A DNA stretch of 64,000 nt from an uncultured Selenomonadales bacterium (GTDB lineage Bacteria > Bacillota > Negativicutes > Selenomonadales > Selenomonadaceae). A program made the position numbers and the translations under genes. How positions within the stretch are numbered: position 1 is the stretch's first letter; each line of letters begins with the position of its first letter. The notes beneath the pieces were generated by a model. It searched no databases, was not told the origin of the DNA, and saw nothing but the letters and a program-made list of their open reading frames with translations. The stretch covers positions 1-64,000 of the forward strand of contig CALFJE010000063.1 in assembly GCA_937877545.1 (NCBI GenBank), written 5' to 3'. Below, in pieces: positions 32,870 through 40,993 of this stretch.

Positions 32870-34513
32870 TCATTCCTCGTTCTTCGGAACAAAAACTTTG
32901 CAAGGGATAACCTCGCTGCCCTCGACGCGTTCGCTCTCGTAAATCACGCGGAAATTCTTATCGCGGCTCAGCGCATTGTAAATCACGGCGTCCTTGCTAG
33001 TGGCGATTATGTGCGTGAAGTCGTAGCGGGCGAAAAAGTCCGTGTAGTAAATCCTGCCCCGCGTGAAGTCCAGATACTCCTGCAAAATATTCTTCTGCCC
33101 GTTATTGGCGGGAAGGAAAACCTCCGAGCGCGAATCGATGTAATATTTAACGCCCATCATGCCCGCCAGCCCGCCGTAGCCTTGTCCGACGTACAGCTTA
33201 ATATTTTCGGGGCGTTCGTCGCGGAGGAGGAAGCCAATCGCCTTGGCAAAGGTATCGTCCGATTCTTTGGCGCGATTGTCGAGCGTCGCGAACATAACGC
33301 CGCAGATGATAAACGCCGTCGCCGCCAACGAGCAAACTTTTCGCGGGAGTATCGCCGGGTGGAGCAGTCGCCCTTCAAACTTGTGAATCAGCAAATTGTA
33401 CGCCGCGACGCCCAACGCCACTGCAAGCAATACGCCGAGCGGCACCGTCAAGCGGTCGAGCTTTTCGTTGAGGAGCGTCGTCGCAACCGCCGTGTTCACG
33501 AAGGTCAGCAGGAAGAACGCCAACGTCAGCAAGCCGCGATTTTTATAATCGGCGTCCGCCGAACGCGAAAATATTTTTTCAAGCTGAAAATCGCGCCACG
33601 CGTAAGCCAACGGGAACGTCGCCATAAAGTAAAACAATGCCTGGTTGCGCACGTGCATGACCGCCATAAACATAAGCCCGCCGCTCAGCAAGACGTATCG
33701 CCGCGGAACTTTGATTCGCGCCAATGTCGCAATGAGTATTGCCGCCGTCAAGTAAAAGCACTTCCCGCGCAGATTGTGAGCCGTCGGCGTGAACATTTCG
33801 GCGATATTGTTGTTAATCGCGTCGATGCCGTAGGAGCGGAAAACGTAAGTGAGCGCGTCGACGCCGTAAGGATTTATCAGCCCGCCAATTACAAGCCCCG
33901 CCATTGCCGCAAGCAGGAACTTGCCATGACGGACGCTCCGCACGAACAGGAACGGCAGGCATAAAACCAACGTCAGGAGCCAAACCGCCGCGTGCAGATT
34001 CGCAACCGCGACGCCAATCAGCGGCAACGGCAACAGCCATTTGAAATTTTCGGTGCGCGTGAACTTTTCCAGCAAAAAGACTTCGATTAGCAACAGCGGC
34101 GTCGAGAACAGTTGCGGGCGCGGGACTATCGCCGGCGTCACGAGCAAACTAACGACGAAGCTCAGCGCGAACGATAAAGTCTTATTGCCGCCGCTAACGT
34201 AAAGGCACAGCCGCCAATGAATAAAGACCGTTGCCGCGCCGAGGAGGGCGTCCGTCAATCTCAGCCCGTCGAAGCCCAAGGTTTGATAAACTTCCCAAAA
34301 CAAGACGCCGCTCAGCCACTGTTGCGCCACGAGTTGTAAGCCTTCGTGAATCGTGAACGGGTCGACGTGCGGAAAGCCCTGCTCCATGACGTATCGCCCC
34401 AAGTTCATTACAAAATACGTGTCGGCGTCTTCAGGCAAGCGGAAAAGCGTTTGGCAGAACGCCACGCCCGCCGACAGTAAAACGATTTGCACGAGGTTAA
34501 GCAACTTAGGCAT
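32870..34513 (-). CDS. polytopic membrane protein, GT-C glycosyltransferase-like
   Basis: About 547 residues with roughly ten to twelve hydrophobic segments up to residue 420 and a soluble C-terminal domain. An acidic motif in the first loop (RLPEDADTYFVMNLGRYV) and the following HVDPFTIHEG and QQWLSGVLFWEVY look like the DxD/ExD loop of GT-C enzymes that use polyprenyl-phosphate sugars; the family is not certain. ATG at 34513 (MPKLLNLVQ) overlaps the FAD-oxidoreductase stop (ATGCCTAA), with GAGGA upstream. The pairing with that gene suggests surface glycan synthesis. Confidence 0.75.
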   Translation of the reverse strand: MPKLLNLVQIVLLSAGVAFCQTLFRLPEDADTYFVMNLGRYVMEQGFPHVDPFTIHEGLQLVAQQWLSGVLFWEVYQTLGFDGLRLTDALLGAATVFIHWRLCLYVSGGNKTLSFALSFVVSLLVTPAIVPRPQLFSTPLLLIEVFLLEKFTRTENFKWLLPLPLIGVAVANLHAAVWLLTLVLCLPFLFVRSVRHGKFLLAAMAGLVIGGLINPYGVDALTYVFRSYGIDAINNNIAEMFTPTAHNLRGKCFYLTAAILIATLARIKVPRRYVLLSGGLMFMAVMHVRNQALFYFMATFPLAYAWRDFQLEKIFSRSADADYKNRGLLTLAFFLLTFVNTAVATTLLNEKLDRLTVPLGVLLAVALGVAAYNLLIHKFEGRLLHPAILPRKVCSLAATAFIICGVMFATLDNRAKESDDTFAKAIGFLLRDERPENIKLYVGQGYGGLAGMMGVKYYIDSRSEVFLPANNGQKNILQEYLDFTRGRIYYTDFFARYDFTHIIATSKDAVIYNALSRDKNFRVIYESERVEGSEVIPCKVFVPKNEE

Positions 34514-36071
34514 CGGTTTTTTCCTCGTGATAAGTTTGTTCGGCGTTGATGTTCCAAACGGCGGCCTTTGTGAATTTGCCGGCAAGCGCACAGACCGCCG
34601 CCACCGACGTCAGCATACTGTGATCCATGTTGTTGTAGCGGTGTTGCCCGTTGCGCCCTATGCAGTAAAGATTTTTGATGTCGTCAAGCGCGGCGCGAAG
34701 CTCGTCGATATTCTCGTAGGTGTCGAAGTAGGCGGGATAAGCCTTGGGAACCTTGACTTGCACGCCGAAACGCACGCTGCCCGCGTCGATTATGCCGATT
34801 GACGCCAGCTCCTCCGTTGCGAACTTTATAAAGTCCTCCTCGCTCATCTGCCAAAGGTCGTCGCCCTCGTTGCAAAAATACTCCAGCCCCAGCCAAACCG
34901 AATTTTGCGGGTCGACAACCATGTACGGCGACCAGTTGTTGAAAATCTGCAGACGCCCCAGCTTAACCGACGGCTCCTGAACGTAAATCCAGCAATCGGG
35001 CACGATGTCGCCGAGCGTCTTGATTCGCGTCTTATTGGGCGGCAACAGCTTATCGACGAGCAGCCCCACGGTTATGAAGTCGCGATAGGGCAAGCCGCGT
35101 GCAATCGTAAGTTGGCGCAGATTCAAGCCGTCGTCGAGAGCCTCGGCAAGTTCGGCAAGCGGCATACTGGAAATAAAATAATCGGCGGGGAACGTCAGCA
35201 GACCGGCGGCATTGTCGACCTTGACGGACTTGATAACCTTGTCGGCGTCGACGTGGCAGCTAACGACTTTGGAATTGAGCAAGACCTCGCCGCCGCCTGC
35301 GCGTATCTCGTCGGCTAATTTTTCCCACAATTGACCGGGACCGAATTTGGGATAATGGAAGCGTTCAATCAGGGAAGTTTCGCCCGCGCCCTCCTTGGAG
35401 CCGAAAGTTTTCTTAACAAAGTCGAGGACGGTTTTGCCGAGCGAAAGCCCCTTGATACGTTGAGCACCCCACGCCGCGCCAATCTCCTGCGGCGTCCTGC
35501 CCCAAACTTTGGTCGTATAATCGCGGAAAAACGTTTCGTAAAGCCGTTGCCCGAAGCGGTTAATCATGAAGTCTTCAAGCGTATTCTCCTCGCGTTGACT
35601 GTACTTAGCCTTAAGGAAGCTCGCGCCGACTGAAAGCATCTCCGTGAAGCCCAGATTTTTAATCGTCTCAAAGTTCAGCGATATGGGGTAGGAAAAGAAC
35701 TTCCCGCGATAAAAAATCCTGGACACGCGGTTACGATTCAGAAAAACCTCGTCGACCTGTTCGGGGTCTGCGCCGCCGTCGACCAAAACCGATTCGCGAC
35801 CGAGAATTTTATCGTCGAAGGCGGGCGCACCCTGCGCGGGCAAAAGCTCATTCCAAAGCTTGAGAACTTCGGGGCTTTTGGTAAAAAATCTGTGACCGCC
35901 GATGTCCATGCGGTTGCCGTTGAAATTCATTGTGCGAGCCAGTCCGCCGACGAAGTTTTCTTTTTCCAGGACAATCGGCTTGATGTCGGTAAACTTGAGC
36001 AGGTAATGGGCGGCAGTCAAGCCCGCGACGCCCGCCCCGATGATTATGGCGTAATGTTTCTTCTTAAACAA
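34506..36071 (-). CDS. FAD-dependent oxidoreductase (UDP-galactopyranose mutase/protoporphyrinogen oxidase-like)
   Basis: About 521 residues. A dinucleotide-binding fold opens the protein (IIIGAGVAGLTAAHYL, then EKENFVGGLARTM), and DIGGHRFFTKSPEVLKLW and YCIGRNGQHRYNNMDHSM match FAD-dependent amine-oxidase-like proteins common in polysaccharide loci, some resembling UDP-galactopyranose mutase. The true substrate is unknown. I favour the TTG at 36071 (LFKKKHYAIIIG), which follows GGAGG; a longer frame begins at 36104 but reads through that ribosome site. First gene of the long minus-strand operon. Confidence 0.8.
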   Translation of the reverse strand: MFKKKHYAIIIGAGVAGLTAAHYLLKFTDIKPIVLEKENFVGGLARTMNFNGNRMDIGGHRFFTKSPEVLKLWNELLPAQGAPAFDDKILGRESVLVDGGADPEQVDEVFLNRNRVSRIFYRGKFFSYPISLNFETIKNLGFTEMLSVGASFLKAKYSQREENTLEDFMINRFGQRLYETFFRDYTTKVWGRTPQEIGAAWGAQRIKGLSLGKTVLDFVKKTFGSKEGAGETSLIERFHYPKFGPGQLWEKLADEIRAGGGEVLLNSKVVSCHVDADKVIKSVKVDNAAGLLTFPADYFISSMPLAELAEALDDGLNLRQLTIARGLPYRDFITVGLLVDKLLPPNKTRIKTLGDIVPDCWIYVQEPSVKLGRLQIFNNWSPYMVVDPQNSVWLGLEYFCNEGDDLWQMSEEDFIKFATEELASIGIIDAGSVRFGVQVKVPKAYPAYFDTYENIDELRAALDDIKNLYCIGRNGQHRYNNMDHSMLTSVAAVCALAGKFTKAAVWNINAEQTYHEEKTDA

Positions 36072-36200
36072 AAAAATGTTTCCTCCAAAGTGTGAAGTTG
36101 GCAATGCGTATCAGCGCAACGAGCCGTTTATCCCGAAAACGGTCGGTTTGTGTCGGCGCGGAAACAACGTTGCCTAAGTTGAACGGCTTGACGCGCTCAC

Positions 36201-36223
36201 CGGATGCAACGTCACGTTGCCGC
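36201..36223. repeat. palindromic repeat, copy 1
   Basis: The perfect palindrome GCAACGT-C-ACGTTGC (36206-36220) sits in a 22-base block (36202-36223) that recurs at 38569-38590. Here it contains the stop codon of the gene at 36212-36850. There is no T-run, so it is not a standard terminator. Confidence 0.8.
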
Positions 36224-36850
36224 CGCAGGAAGATAGAGCAGGACGTTTTGCTCGCCAATCTGCGCGACGCCGAACTTAATCCTGTCGCCCGCGTGACAGC
36301 CGTAATCGCTTTGCGGCTCGTTGAGCAGTTCGCCCGTCAAAATATTTTCGTCGACGGCAAGGCACCGCACCCAAAGCAATTCGGGCTTGTGCTCCGCGCT
36401 CATGAAGTAGACAACCACGTCGTCGGGATAATGCGGGTGGCGGAAGGCGTCCAGGTTTTTGATAAGGCGCGTCTCCTCGCGGGCGGCGTCCGGCTCGGAA
36501 CGGTCGTTGATTATCGCAATCCTGTCGCGGAAGGGCAGGGCGTATTCGGCGGTCACAATCCTAAGTTCGGCGTCGTCGACAGCCCCGCGCTTGAGCTTGA
36601 CCGATTTTTTATAGCTTGACGGGAAAATCTTAATGCGCCCGCCCGCAAGCTTTGCACCCGCCAAAATCTCAAAGACGAAAGTCTCGCCGTCAACGTAGGC
36701 GTAAGTCAAAAAGCCGTCGAGCTTTTCATCGGGCGGGTAGTCAAAGACTCCGCGCAGATTCACCGCCGCCACGACACCCGCGCCGCTCAGCAGACAAATT
36801 TGCCGATACATGTCGCGGAAAAATATTTCTTCAACCTTCAAGGCATTCAT
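36212..36850 (-). CDS. protein of unknown function
   Basis: A 212-residue soluble protein that I do not recognise. No signal peptide, membrane segment or catalytic motif is evident; the middle is beta-rich (AGGRIKIFPSSYKKSVKLKRG), with a region DDVVVYFMSAEHKPELLWVRCLAV and a C-terminus that could form a small barrel (CHAGDRIKFGVAQIGEQNVLLYL). ATG at 36850 follows AAAGGAG. It is transcribed away from tsaE, from a gap of about 100 bases. The 3' end runs into the palindromic repeat. Confidence 0.75.
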   Translation of the reverse strand: MNALKVEEIFFRDMYRQICLLSGAGVVAAVNLRGVFDYPPDEKLDGFLTYAYVDGETFVFEILAGAKLAGGRIKIFPSSYKKSVKLKRGAVDDAELRIVTAEYALPFRDRIAIINDRSEPDAAREETRLIKNLDAFRHPHYPDDVVVYFMSAEHKPELLWVRCLAVDENILTGELLNEPQSDYGCHAGDRIKFGVAQIGEQNVLLYLPAAAT

Positions 36851-36889
36851 CTCCTTTCGATTCATTTTACCACAATTCACGCCTGCTTA

Positions 36890-36918
36890 TTGAAAAAATT
36901 TTTGCCGTCTGATAAACT
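36890..36918 (+). promoter_or_regulatory. tsaE operon promoter (candidate)
   Basis: TTGAAA (36890-36895) and TAAACT (36913-36918) with a 17-base spacer, 29 bases before the tsaE start. Confidence 0.45.
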
Positions 36919-36946
36919 TCGCGTAACGAAAACGGCAAGAGGAGTG

Positions 36947-37438
36947 ATGAGCGTTTTGTTTACCCACATAACCCAGTCCCCCTACGGGACGGTAAAATTG
37001 GCGGCGAAGGTGGCTCAACGTGTGCGCGAGGGCACGGTTATTTGTCTGGAGGGAGGCTTGGGCGCGGGCAAAACATTGTTCGTCCAATCCATGGCGCGAA
37101 CGCTCGGCGTCCAAGGCGAAGTCACGAGCCCGACCTTCAATCTCATGAGCGTTTACGAAGGTTTTTGCCCGATAGTTCACTTTGACCTGTATCGCTTGCA
37201 CAGCGAGGACGAGCTGGAGGACATCGGCTTTTACGAGTACACCGATTTTCCCGACGGGATTGTTTTCATTGAGTGGGCAGAGAAATTTCCGCAGGCGTTG
37301 CCGGAGAATTACGTTGTGATAAAGATTGAGCGTTTAAAGGACGCCCGTAACATGCGGCGGATAACGTTTGACTGCGTGGGCGAGGAGCACGAGGATTTTA
37401 TCGCCGAGCTGGAGTATTTCGTCACGAAGGAGGATTGA
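36947..37438 (+). CDS. tsaE: tRNA threonylcarbamoyladenosine synthesis ATPase TsaE
   Basis: A 163-residue P-loop ATPase that works with TsaB and TsaD to attach threonylcarbamoyl to A37 of ANN-decoding tRNAs. The Walker A loop is GGLGAGKT, followed by VTSPTFNLMSVYEG and the Walker B-like VHFDLYRL; IVFIEWAEKFP is also characteristic. ATG at 36947 after GAGGAG. First gene of a tsaE-tsaB-rimI operon with tight spacing (3 bases to tsaB). tsaD is not in the window. Confidence 0.96.
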   Translation: MSVLFTHITQSPYGTVKLAAKVAQRVREGTVICLEGGLGAGKTLFVQSMARTLGVQGEVTSPTFNLMSVYEGFCPIVHFDLYRLHSEDELEDIGFYEYTDFPDGIVFIEWAEKFPQALPENYVVIKIERLKDARNMRRITFDCVGEEHEDFIAELEYFVTKED

Positions 37439-37440
37439 GC

Positions 37441-38115
37441 TTGCGCATACTGGGGATAGAAACCGCGACGCGTGCGGCAAGCGTTGCGGTAATTTTTGAC
37501 GGGAAATTATTGGCGGAGTCGGTACGCGAATCGCCGCAGAGCTTTTCGGAAACGCTTATGCCGCAAGTGGAGGAGGTCATACGGGCGGCGGGCGCGTTCG
37601 AGCGATTGGACGCCGTGGCGGTAAGCATAGGACCGGGGTCATTTACGGGCTTGCGAATCGGCTTGGCGACGGCAAAGGCATTGGCTTACGCGTGGGGGAT
37701 AAAGATAATCGGCGTGTCGACGCTTCAAGCAATGGCTTACAACTTCCCGAACGCAAAAGTCGTGCCGCTGACGGACGCGCAAAAAAATCGGGCGTACTGT
37801 CAAATCTTCGCGGACGGCGTGGCGCAGACGGAATTAAAAATCGAGCCGATAGACGAAATAGTCACCGAGCTTGGACGAGCGACGGGCGAATTTTTTTTAT
37901 GCGGAGATGTGCTCCACAAAATAAAAGTGCCGTTGCCGCCGAACGTGCACCTTGCGCCGTCGAACTTAAAAATGCCGAGGGCGTCGAGCGTGGCAATATG
38001 CGCGGAGGCTTCGGGCAAAGTCGATAACGTGATGAATTTGGAGCCGTTGTACATTCGACGTTCGGAGGCGGAGGAATTATGGGAGAAAAGACACGGCTTA
38101 GTTTCCGAGCAATGA
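37441..38115 (+). CDS. tsaB: tRNA threonylcarbamoyladenosine synthesis protein TsaB
   Basis: A 224-residue inactive ASKHA-fold partner of TsaD. Seen are ILGIETATRAASVAVI, SQSFSE-type motif SPQSFSETLMP, AVSIGPGSFTGLRIGLATAKALA and LTDAQKNRAYCQIF. I choose TTG at 37441, seven bases after GGAGG; the TTG at 37435 would touch the ribosome site. It overlaps rimI by 37 bases. Confidence 0.95.
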   Translation: MRILGIETATRAASVAVIFDGKLLAESVRESPQSFSETLMPQVEEVIRAAGAFERLDAVAVSIGPGSFTGLRIGLATAKALAYAWGIKIIGVSTLQAMAYNFPNAKVVPLTDAQKNRAYCQIFADGVAQTELKIEPIDEIVTELGRATGEFFLCGDVLHKIKVPLPPNVHLAPSNLKMPRASSVAICAEASGKVDNVMNLEPLYIRRSEAEELWEKRHGLVSEQ

Positions 38116-38534
38116 CGCAAGACGATGCGGACGTTATCGCCGAGATTGAGGAGGCAAGCTTCGCCATGCCTTGGAGCCGCGAGGATTTTTGGCGCGAGGC
38201 ACATAACGAGCTTGCGGAGTATATCGTCGGCGAGCTGTACGGTCGAGTCGTGGCGTATGCGGGCGCGTGGGTTTCGTTCAATCAAGCGGAGGTCATGAGC
38301 GTAGCGGTCGCGCCCGAACTTCGCGGTCAAGGCATAGGGACGATTCTTTTCGGCGAGCTGATTAAAGCTGTCAAAGCACGCGGCGCAACTGCGATAACGT
38401 TGGAGGTTCGTCCGAGCAATACGGCGGCGATTAAACTTTATGAAAGCTTCGGGCTTAGGAGCGTCGGGCGTCGGCACGGCTACTATCTCGACAACGGCGA
38501 GGATGCGCTGATTATGTGGAACACCAAAATTTAA
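38079..38534 (+). CDS. rimI: ribosomal protein S18-alanine N-acetyltransferase
   Basis: A 151-residue GNAT acetyltransferase of the RimI type, commonly linked with tsaB. The acetyl-CoA loop is VAPELRGQGIGTILF, and EVRPSNTAAIKLYESFGL followed by GRRHGYY is diagnostic. ATG at 38079 follows GGAGG inside the end of tsaB. The last codons (22 bases, 38506-38527) are repeated at 38588-38609, where they end LIMWNTKL and a stop before the next ribosome site, so the current 3' end was probably created by a small duplication or insertion. Confidence 0.93.
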   Translation: MGEKTRLSFRAMTQDDADVIAEIEEASFAMPWSREDFWREAHNELAEYIVGELYGRVVAYAGAWVSFNQAEVMSVAVAPELRGQGIGTILFGELIKAVKARGATAITLEVRPSNTAAIKLYESFGLRSVGRRHGYYLDNGEDALIMWNTKI

Positions 38535-38609
38535 AAAGCCTGCCAAATCGTCGATACGTGTCCACATTGGATGCAACGTCACGTTGCCGCTGATTATGTG
38601 GAACACCAA
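38506..38609 (+). repeat. 82-bp-offset direct repeat at the rimI end, enclosing the palindromic repeat
   Basis: Bases 38506-38527 recur at 38588-38609. The stretch between them contains the second copy of the palindrome (GCAACGTCACGTTGC at 38573-38587) seen at 36206-36220. The layout resembles a small element flanked by a duplicated target, or a local tandem duplication. Confidence 0.8.
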
Positions 38610-38628
38610 GCTTTAGGAGGAAATTTTC

Positions 38629-39656
38629 ATGTCAATAATCCCCCCCCTCCGTCAACCTGCGCGGTGTCGGTGGTTATCCCCATGTACAACGCGGCTAAAT
38701 ACATCGGTACAACTTTGGAGAGTTTGTTGGCTCAAACGTTCACGGATTTTGAAGTCATAATCGCGGACGATTGCTCGACGGATTCAAGTTGCGCCGTCGT
38801 GGAAAGTTACATGCCGAGGTTCGGCGGGCGGCTCAAACTCTCGCATATGAAACGAAATTCGGGCGGACCCGGTGCGCCGTGCAATAAATCCATCGCTCAT
38901 GCTCGCGGCAAATACATTTATCAAATTGACAACGACGACCTGCTCGTAAGCAACGCCCTGGAAACGCTGTACACTGCGGCTGAGCATTTTAACGCGGACG
39001 TCGTTCATATGTCCCGATACATTTTTTTTAGGGACGAGCCGTCGAATCCTTTTCCCGCCCGCGATAAGCTTTTTATTACGCAAAGTTTCAGTGATGAAAT
39101 TATGCTTGATCCCGAAGACATAGGCGAACGCATAGAAATTTTTTGTAAGGATTTTACCGGCGTGGAGGGTTGGCTGAAATTTGTAAGGCGCGATTTTCTC
39201 GTCGAAAACGAAATTATATTCCCCGACAATATGAAAGCGTCGCAAGATGTAATTTGGACGATTGAACTGCTTTATTACGCGAAACGTTATTTGCGCATTC
39301 CGCAACCGCTTTATGTCCATCGGTTTCGTCCCGATTCTGTCTCCGCGCTTAATCGTCAAGGTTTGGCATGCATTGAGTATTGGGGAACGTTATTGGTGCA
39401 AGGTTTGGCGTTTCTTTGCAGATTCTTTGACGAGCAAAAATTTTTCCGCGATAATCCGCAGGACGCATTAAAATTGCTCGATTGGTTCAAGCAAACTCAC
39501 GCCAAAAATTTCATTCCCGTACTGTCGAAAGTGCCGCCGCATGAGGCTCAAAAAGTTTTGGCGGAGAATTTTTCGGCAGCATTCGGAGCGCACGCAGATT
39601 TAATCGCGTATCTTTGCACGTCGATAACCGAACTCGAACGGCGGCTGAAAGTTTGA
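38629..39656 (+). CDS. family 2 glycosyltransferase, start region out of frame at a C8 tract
   Basis: A GT2 enzyme of about 340 residues: AVSVVIPMYNAAKYIG, IIADDCSTDSS, the metal site in YIYQIDNDDLLVS and a helical C-terminal region. The only start with a good ribosome site (GGAGG, eight bases before ATG at 38629) reads MSII and enters a tract of eight C (38640-38647) in the wrong frame. With nine C it would read MSIIPPPPSTCAVSVVIP and join the enzyme. The open frame extends up to an unsupported ATG at 38571 in the palindromic repeat. Either it is a phase-variable gene in the OFF state or the tract is miscounted. Twelve bases separate it from the next gene. Confidence 0.85.
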
Positions 39657-39668
39657 AGGAGGATTTAC

Positions 39669-40547
39669 ATGCAGATTAAGGGAACGCTGATGCTCTTGGG
39701 CGCGGCGTTTTTTTGGGGGACGACGTTCGTCGCGCAGTCAACGGGCATGGAGGAGTTGGAGCCGTTTTCCTACGCGGCGGGCAGATATTTGGTCGGTTTC
39801 GTGTCGCTGGTCGTGCTGTTAATCCTCACGCGCAGACAGCGGAAGATTGAACGTCGGCAAAAAAATTACGGGCGCGGCTTTCTAATCGGGCTGATAATCG
39901 GCGTGGTGCTGTTTATTGCAAGCTCCATGCAACAGGTCGCCCTGCAATATTCGACGGCGGGCAAGGCGGCGTTCATAACGTGCTTGTATATCGTCTTCGT
40001 GCCGCTGGGCGCAAAATTTTTGGGCAAAGTGATTCGACGGGAGAATTGGATTGGCGCGGGGCTGGCAATAGTCGGGCTGTACCTGTTGGCGGTCGGCGAA
40101 GGTTTCTCTGTTCAAATCGGCGACGCGATACTTTTCGTGAGCGCGTTTTTTTGGACGGCTCATATCCTTATGGCTGACAGATTCGCCAATCGGGTTGACG
40201 TTATCGAAATGTCCGCCGCGCAGATTTTCATGACTCTGATACTTAGTTCCTTAACGATGTTCGCCATTGAAACGCCGCGCCTGTCCGCCATGCTCAACGC
40301 CTGGTTTCCGATAATTTACGGCGGCTTGATGAGTTCGGGTATCGCGTTCACGTTACAGCTTTACGGGCAGAAGTACGCAGACCCTTCGACGGCGGCAATC
40401 TTGATGAGCTTCGAGGCAATCTTTGGAGCATTGGCGGGTTGGTTCTTCCTTAACGAGGTCATGACGGGGCGGGAAGTCTTGGGCTGTGCGCTGATGTTGT
40501 TCGGCATGCTTGCCACGCAGTGGACGCTGATTAAGCGGTCTGTGTGA
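39669..40547 (+). CDS. EamA/DMT family transporter
   Basis: A 292-residue membrane protein of the drug/metabolite transporter superfamily with ten predicted helices in two EamA repeats. The first begins GTLMLLGAAFFWGTTFVAQ and the second ISFVSAFFWTAHILMADR-like (ILFVSAFFWTAHILMADR). Substrates of this family range from amino acids to nucleotide sugars and cannot be assigned. ATG at 39669 after AAGGAGG, 12 bases from the GT2 stop, so co-transcribed with it. Confidence 0.92.
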   Translation: MQIKGTLMLLGAAFFWGTTFVAQSTGMEELEPFSYAAGRYLVGFVSLVVLLILTRRQRKIERRQKNYGRGFLIGLIIGVVLFIASSMQQVALQYSTAGKAAFITCLYIVFVPLGAKFLGKVIRRENWIGAGLAIVGLYLLAVGEGFSVQIGDAILFVSAFFWTAHILMADRFANRVDVIEMSAAQIFMTLILSSLTMFAIETPRLSAMLNAWFPIIYGGLMSSGIAFTLQLYGQKYADPSTAAILMSFEAIFGALAGWFFLNEVMTGREVLGCALMLFGMLATQWTLIKRSV

Positions 40548-40589
40548 AAAAAATTTTTCGGAACGTGTAACAAAAGTTGACACCCGCCG

Positions 40590-40595
40590 TATAAT
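40590..40595 (+). promoter_or_regulatory. -10 element of the leader-peptide gene
   Basis: A perfect TATAAT, 30 bases before the start codon. The hexamer GTAACA lies 17 bases upstream as a weak -35. TTGACA is also present but only seven bases away, too close to act with it. Confidence 0.45.
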
Positions 40596-40625
40596 GGGCA
40601 TAAAGAAATTTGGAGGTTGATAACA

Positions 40626-40832
40626 ATGGCTGACGAAAAAATTTTGAAGGACGAGACCCCGAAGGACAACATCTTGAAGGACGAAATCTTGAAGGACGAA
40701 CAACTCGAACAGGTCGCCGGCGGCGCATTTAGAATGTTTGAACCAACTCCGAACACCGCCAACGACCAAAACACCCCTTCAAATCAGCTTGGTGCTATTA
40801 AAATCCATCATGTATCTCACGGAATAGTCTAA
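40626..40832 (+). CDS. double-glycine leader peptide (bacteriocin/RiPP-like precursor)
   Basis: A 68-residue peptide. The N-terminal part is a charged leader with repeated ILKDE units ending in QLEQVAGG, the double-glycine processing site used by C39-peptidase ABC exporters. The core after the site (AFRMFEPTPNTANDQ to HHVSHGIV, about 32 residues) has no cysteine and is not like a known class to me. ATG at 40626 after GGAGG, own promoter and own terminator. No processing peptidase, transporter, immunity or modification gene is adjacent, so maturation would depend on genes elsewhere. Confidence 0.8.
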   Translation: MADEKILKDETPKDNILKDEILKDEQLEQVAGGAFRMFEPTPNTANDQNTPSNQLGAIKIHHVSHGIV

Positions 40833-40862
40833 CGCGGCTAACGGTCGCAATCGGTAAACAAA

Positions 40863-40893
40863 AGCCCTTCGGCGGTTGTCGGAGGGTTTTTCC
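40863..40893 (+). terminator. terminator of the leader-peptide gene
   Basis: A 10-bp stem (GCCCTTCGGC with GTCGGAGGGT, three wobble pairs), a GGTT loop and five T. The remaining bases before ftsZ hold a ribosome site but no clear promoter. Confidence 0.75.
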
Positions 40894-40993
40894 GTTTGAC
40901 GGGAATGATTTTCCTGTCCGCGCCCGCAATGAAGGAAATTAACCTTGCGCGTCGAAGTTTGGCAAAAATTCTTTCGGAGAGGAACTGAAGCGT

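Noticed and set aside
31679..33964. A 761-codon open frame on the plus strand
   Set aside because: It lies antisense to SpoIID and two neighbouring genes, is rich in Arg, Gln and His, and has no family match. Codon bias of the real genes keeps this frame open.
40577..40595. TTGACA followed by TATAAT as a promoter
   Set aside because: Only seven bases separate the hexamers, far too short. Only the -10 is kept as a feature.
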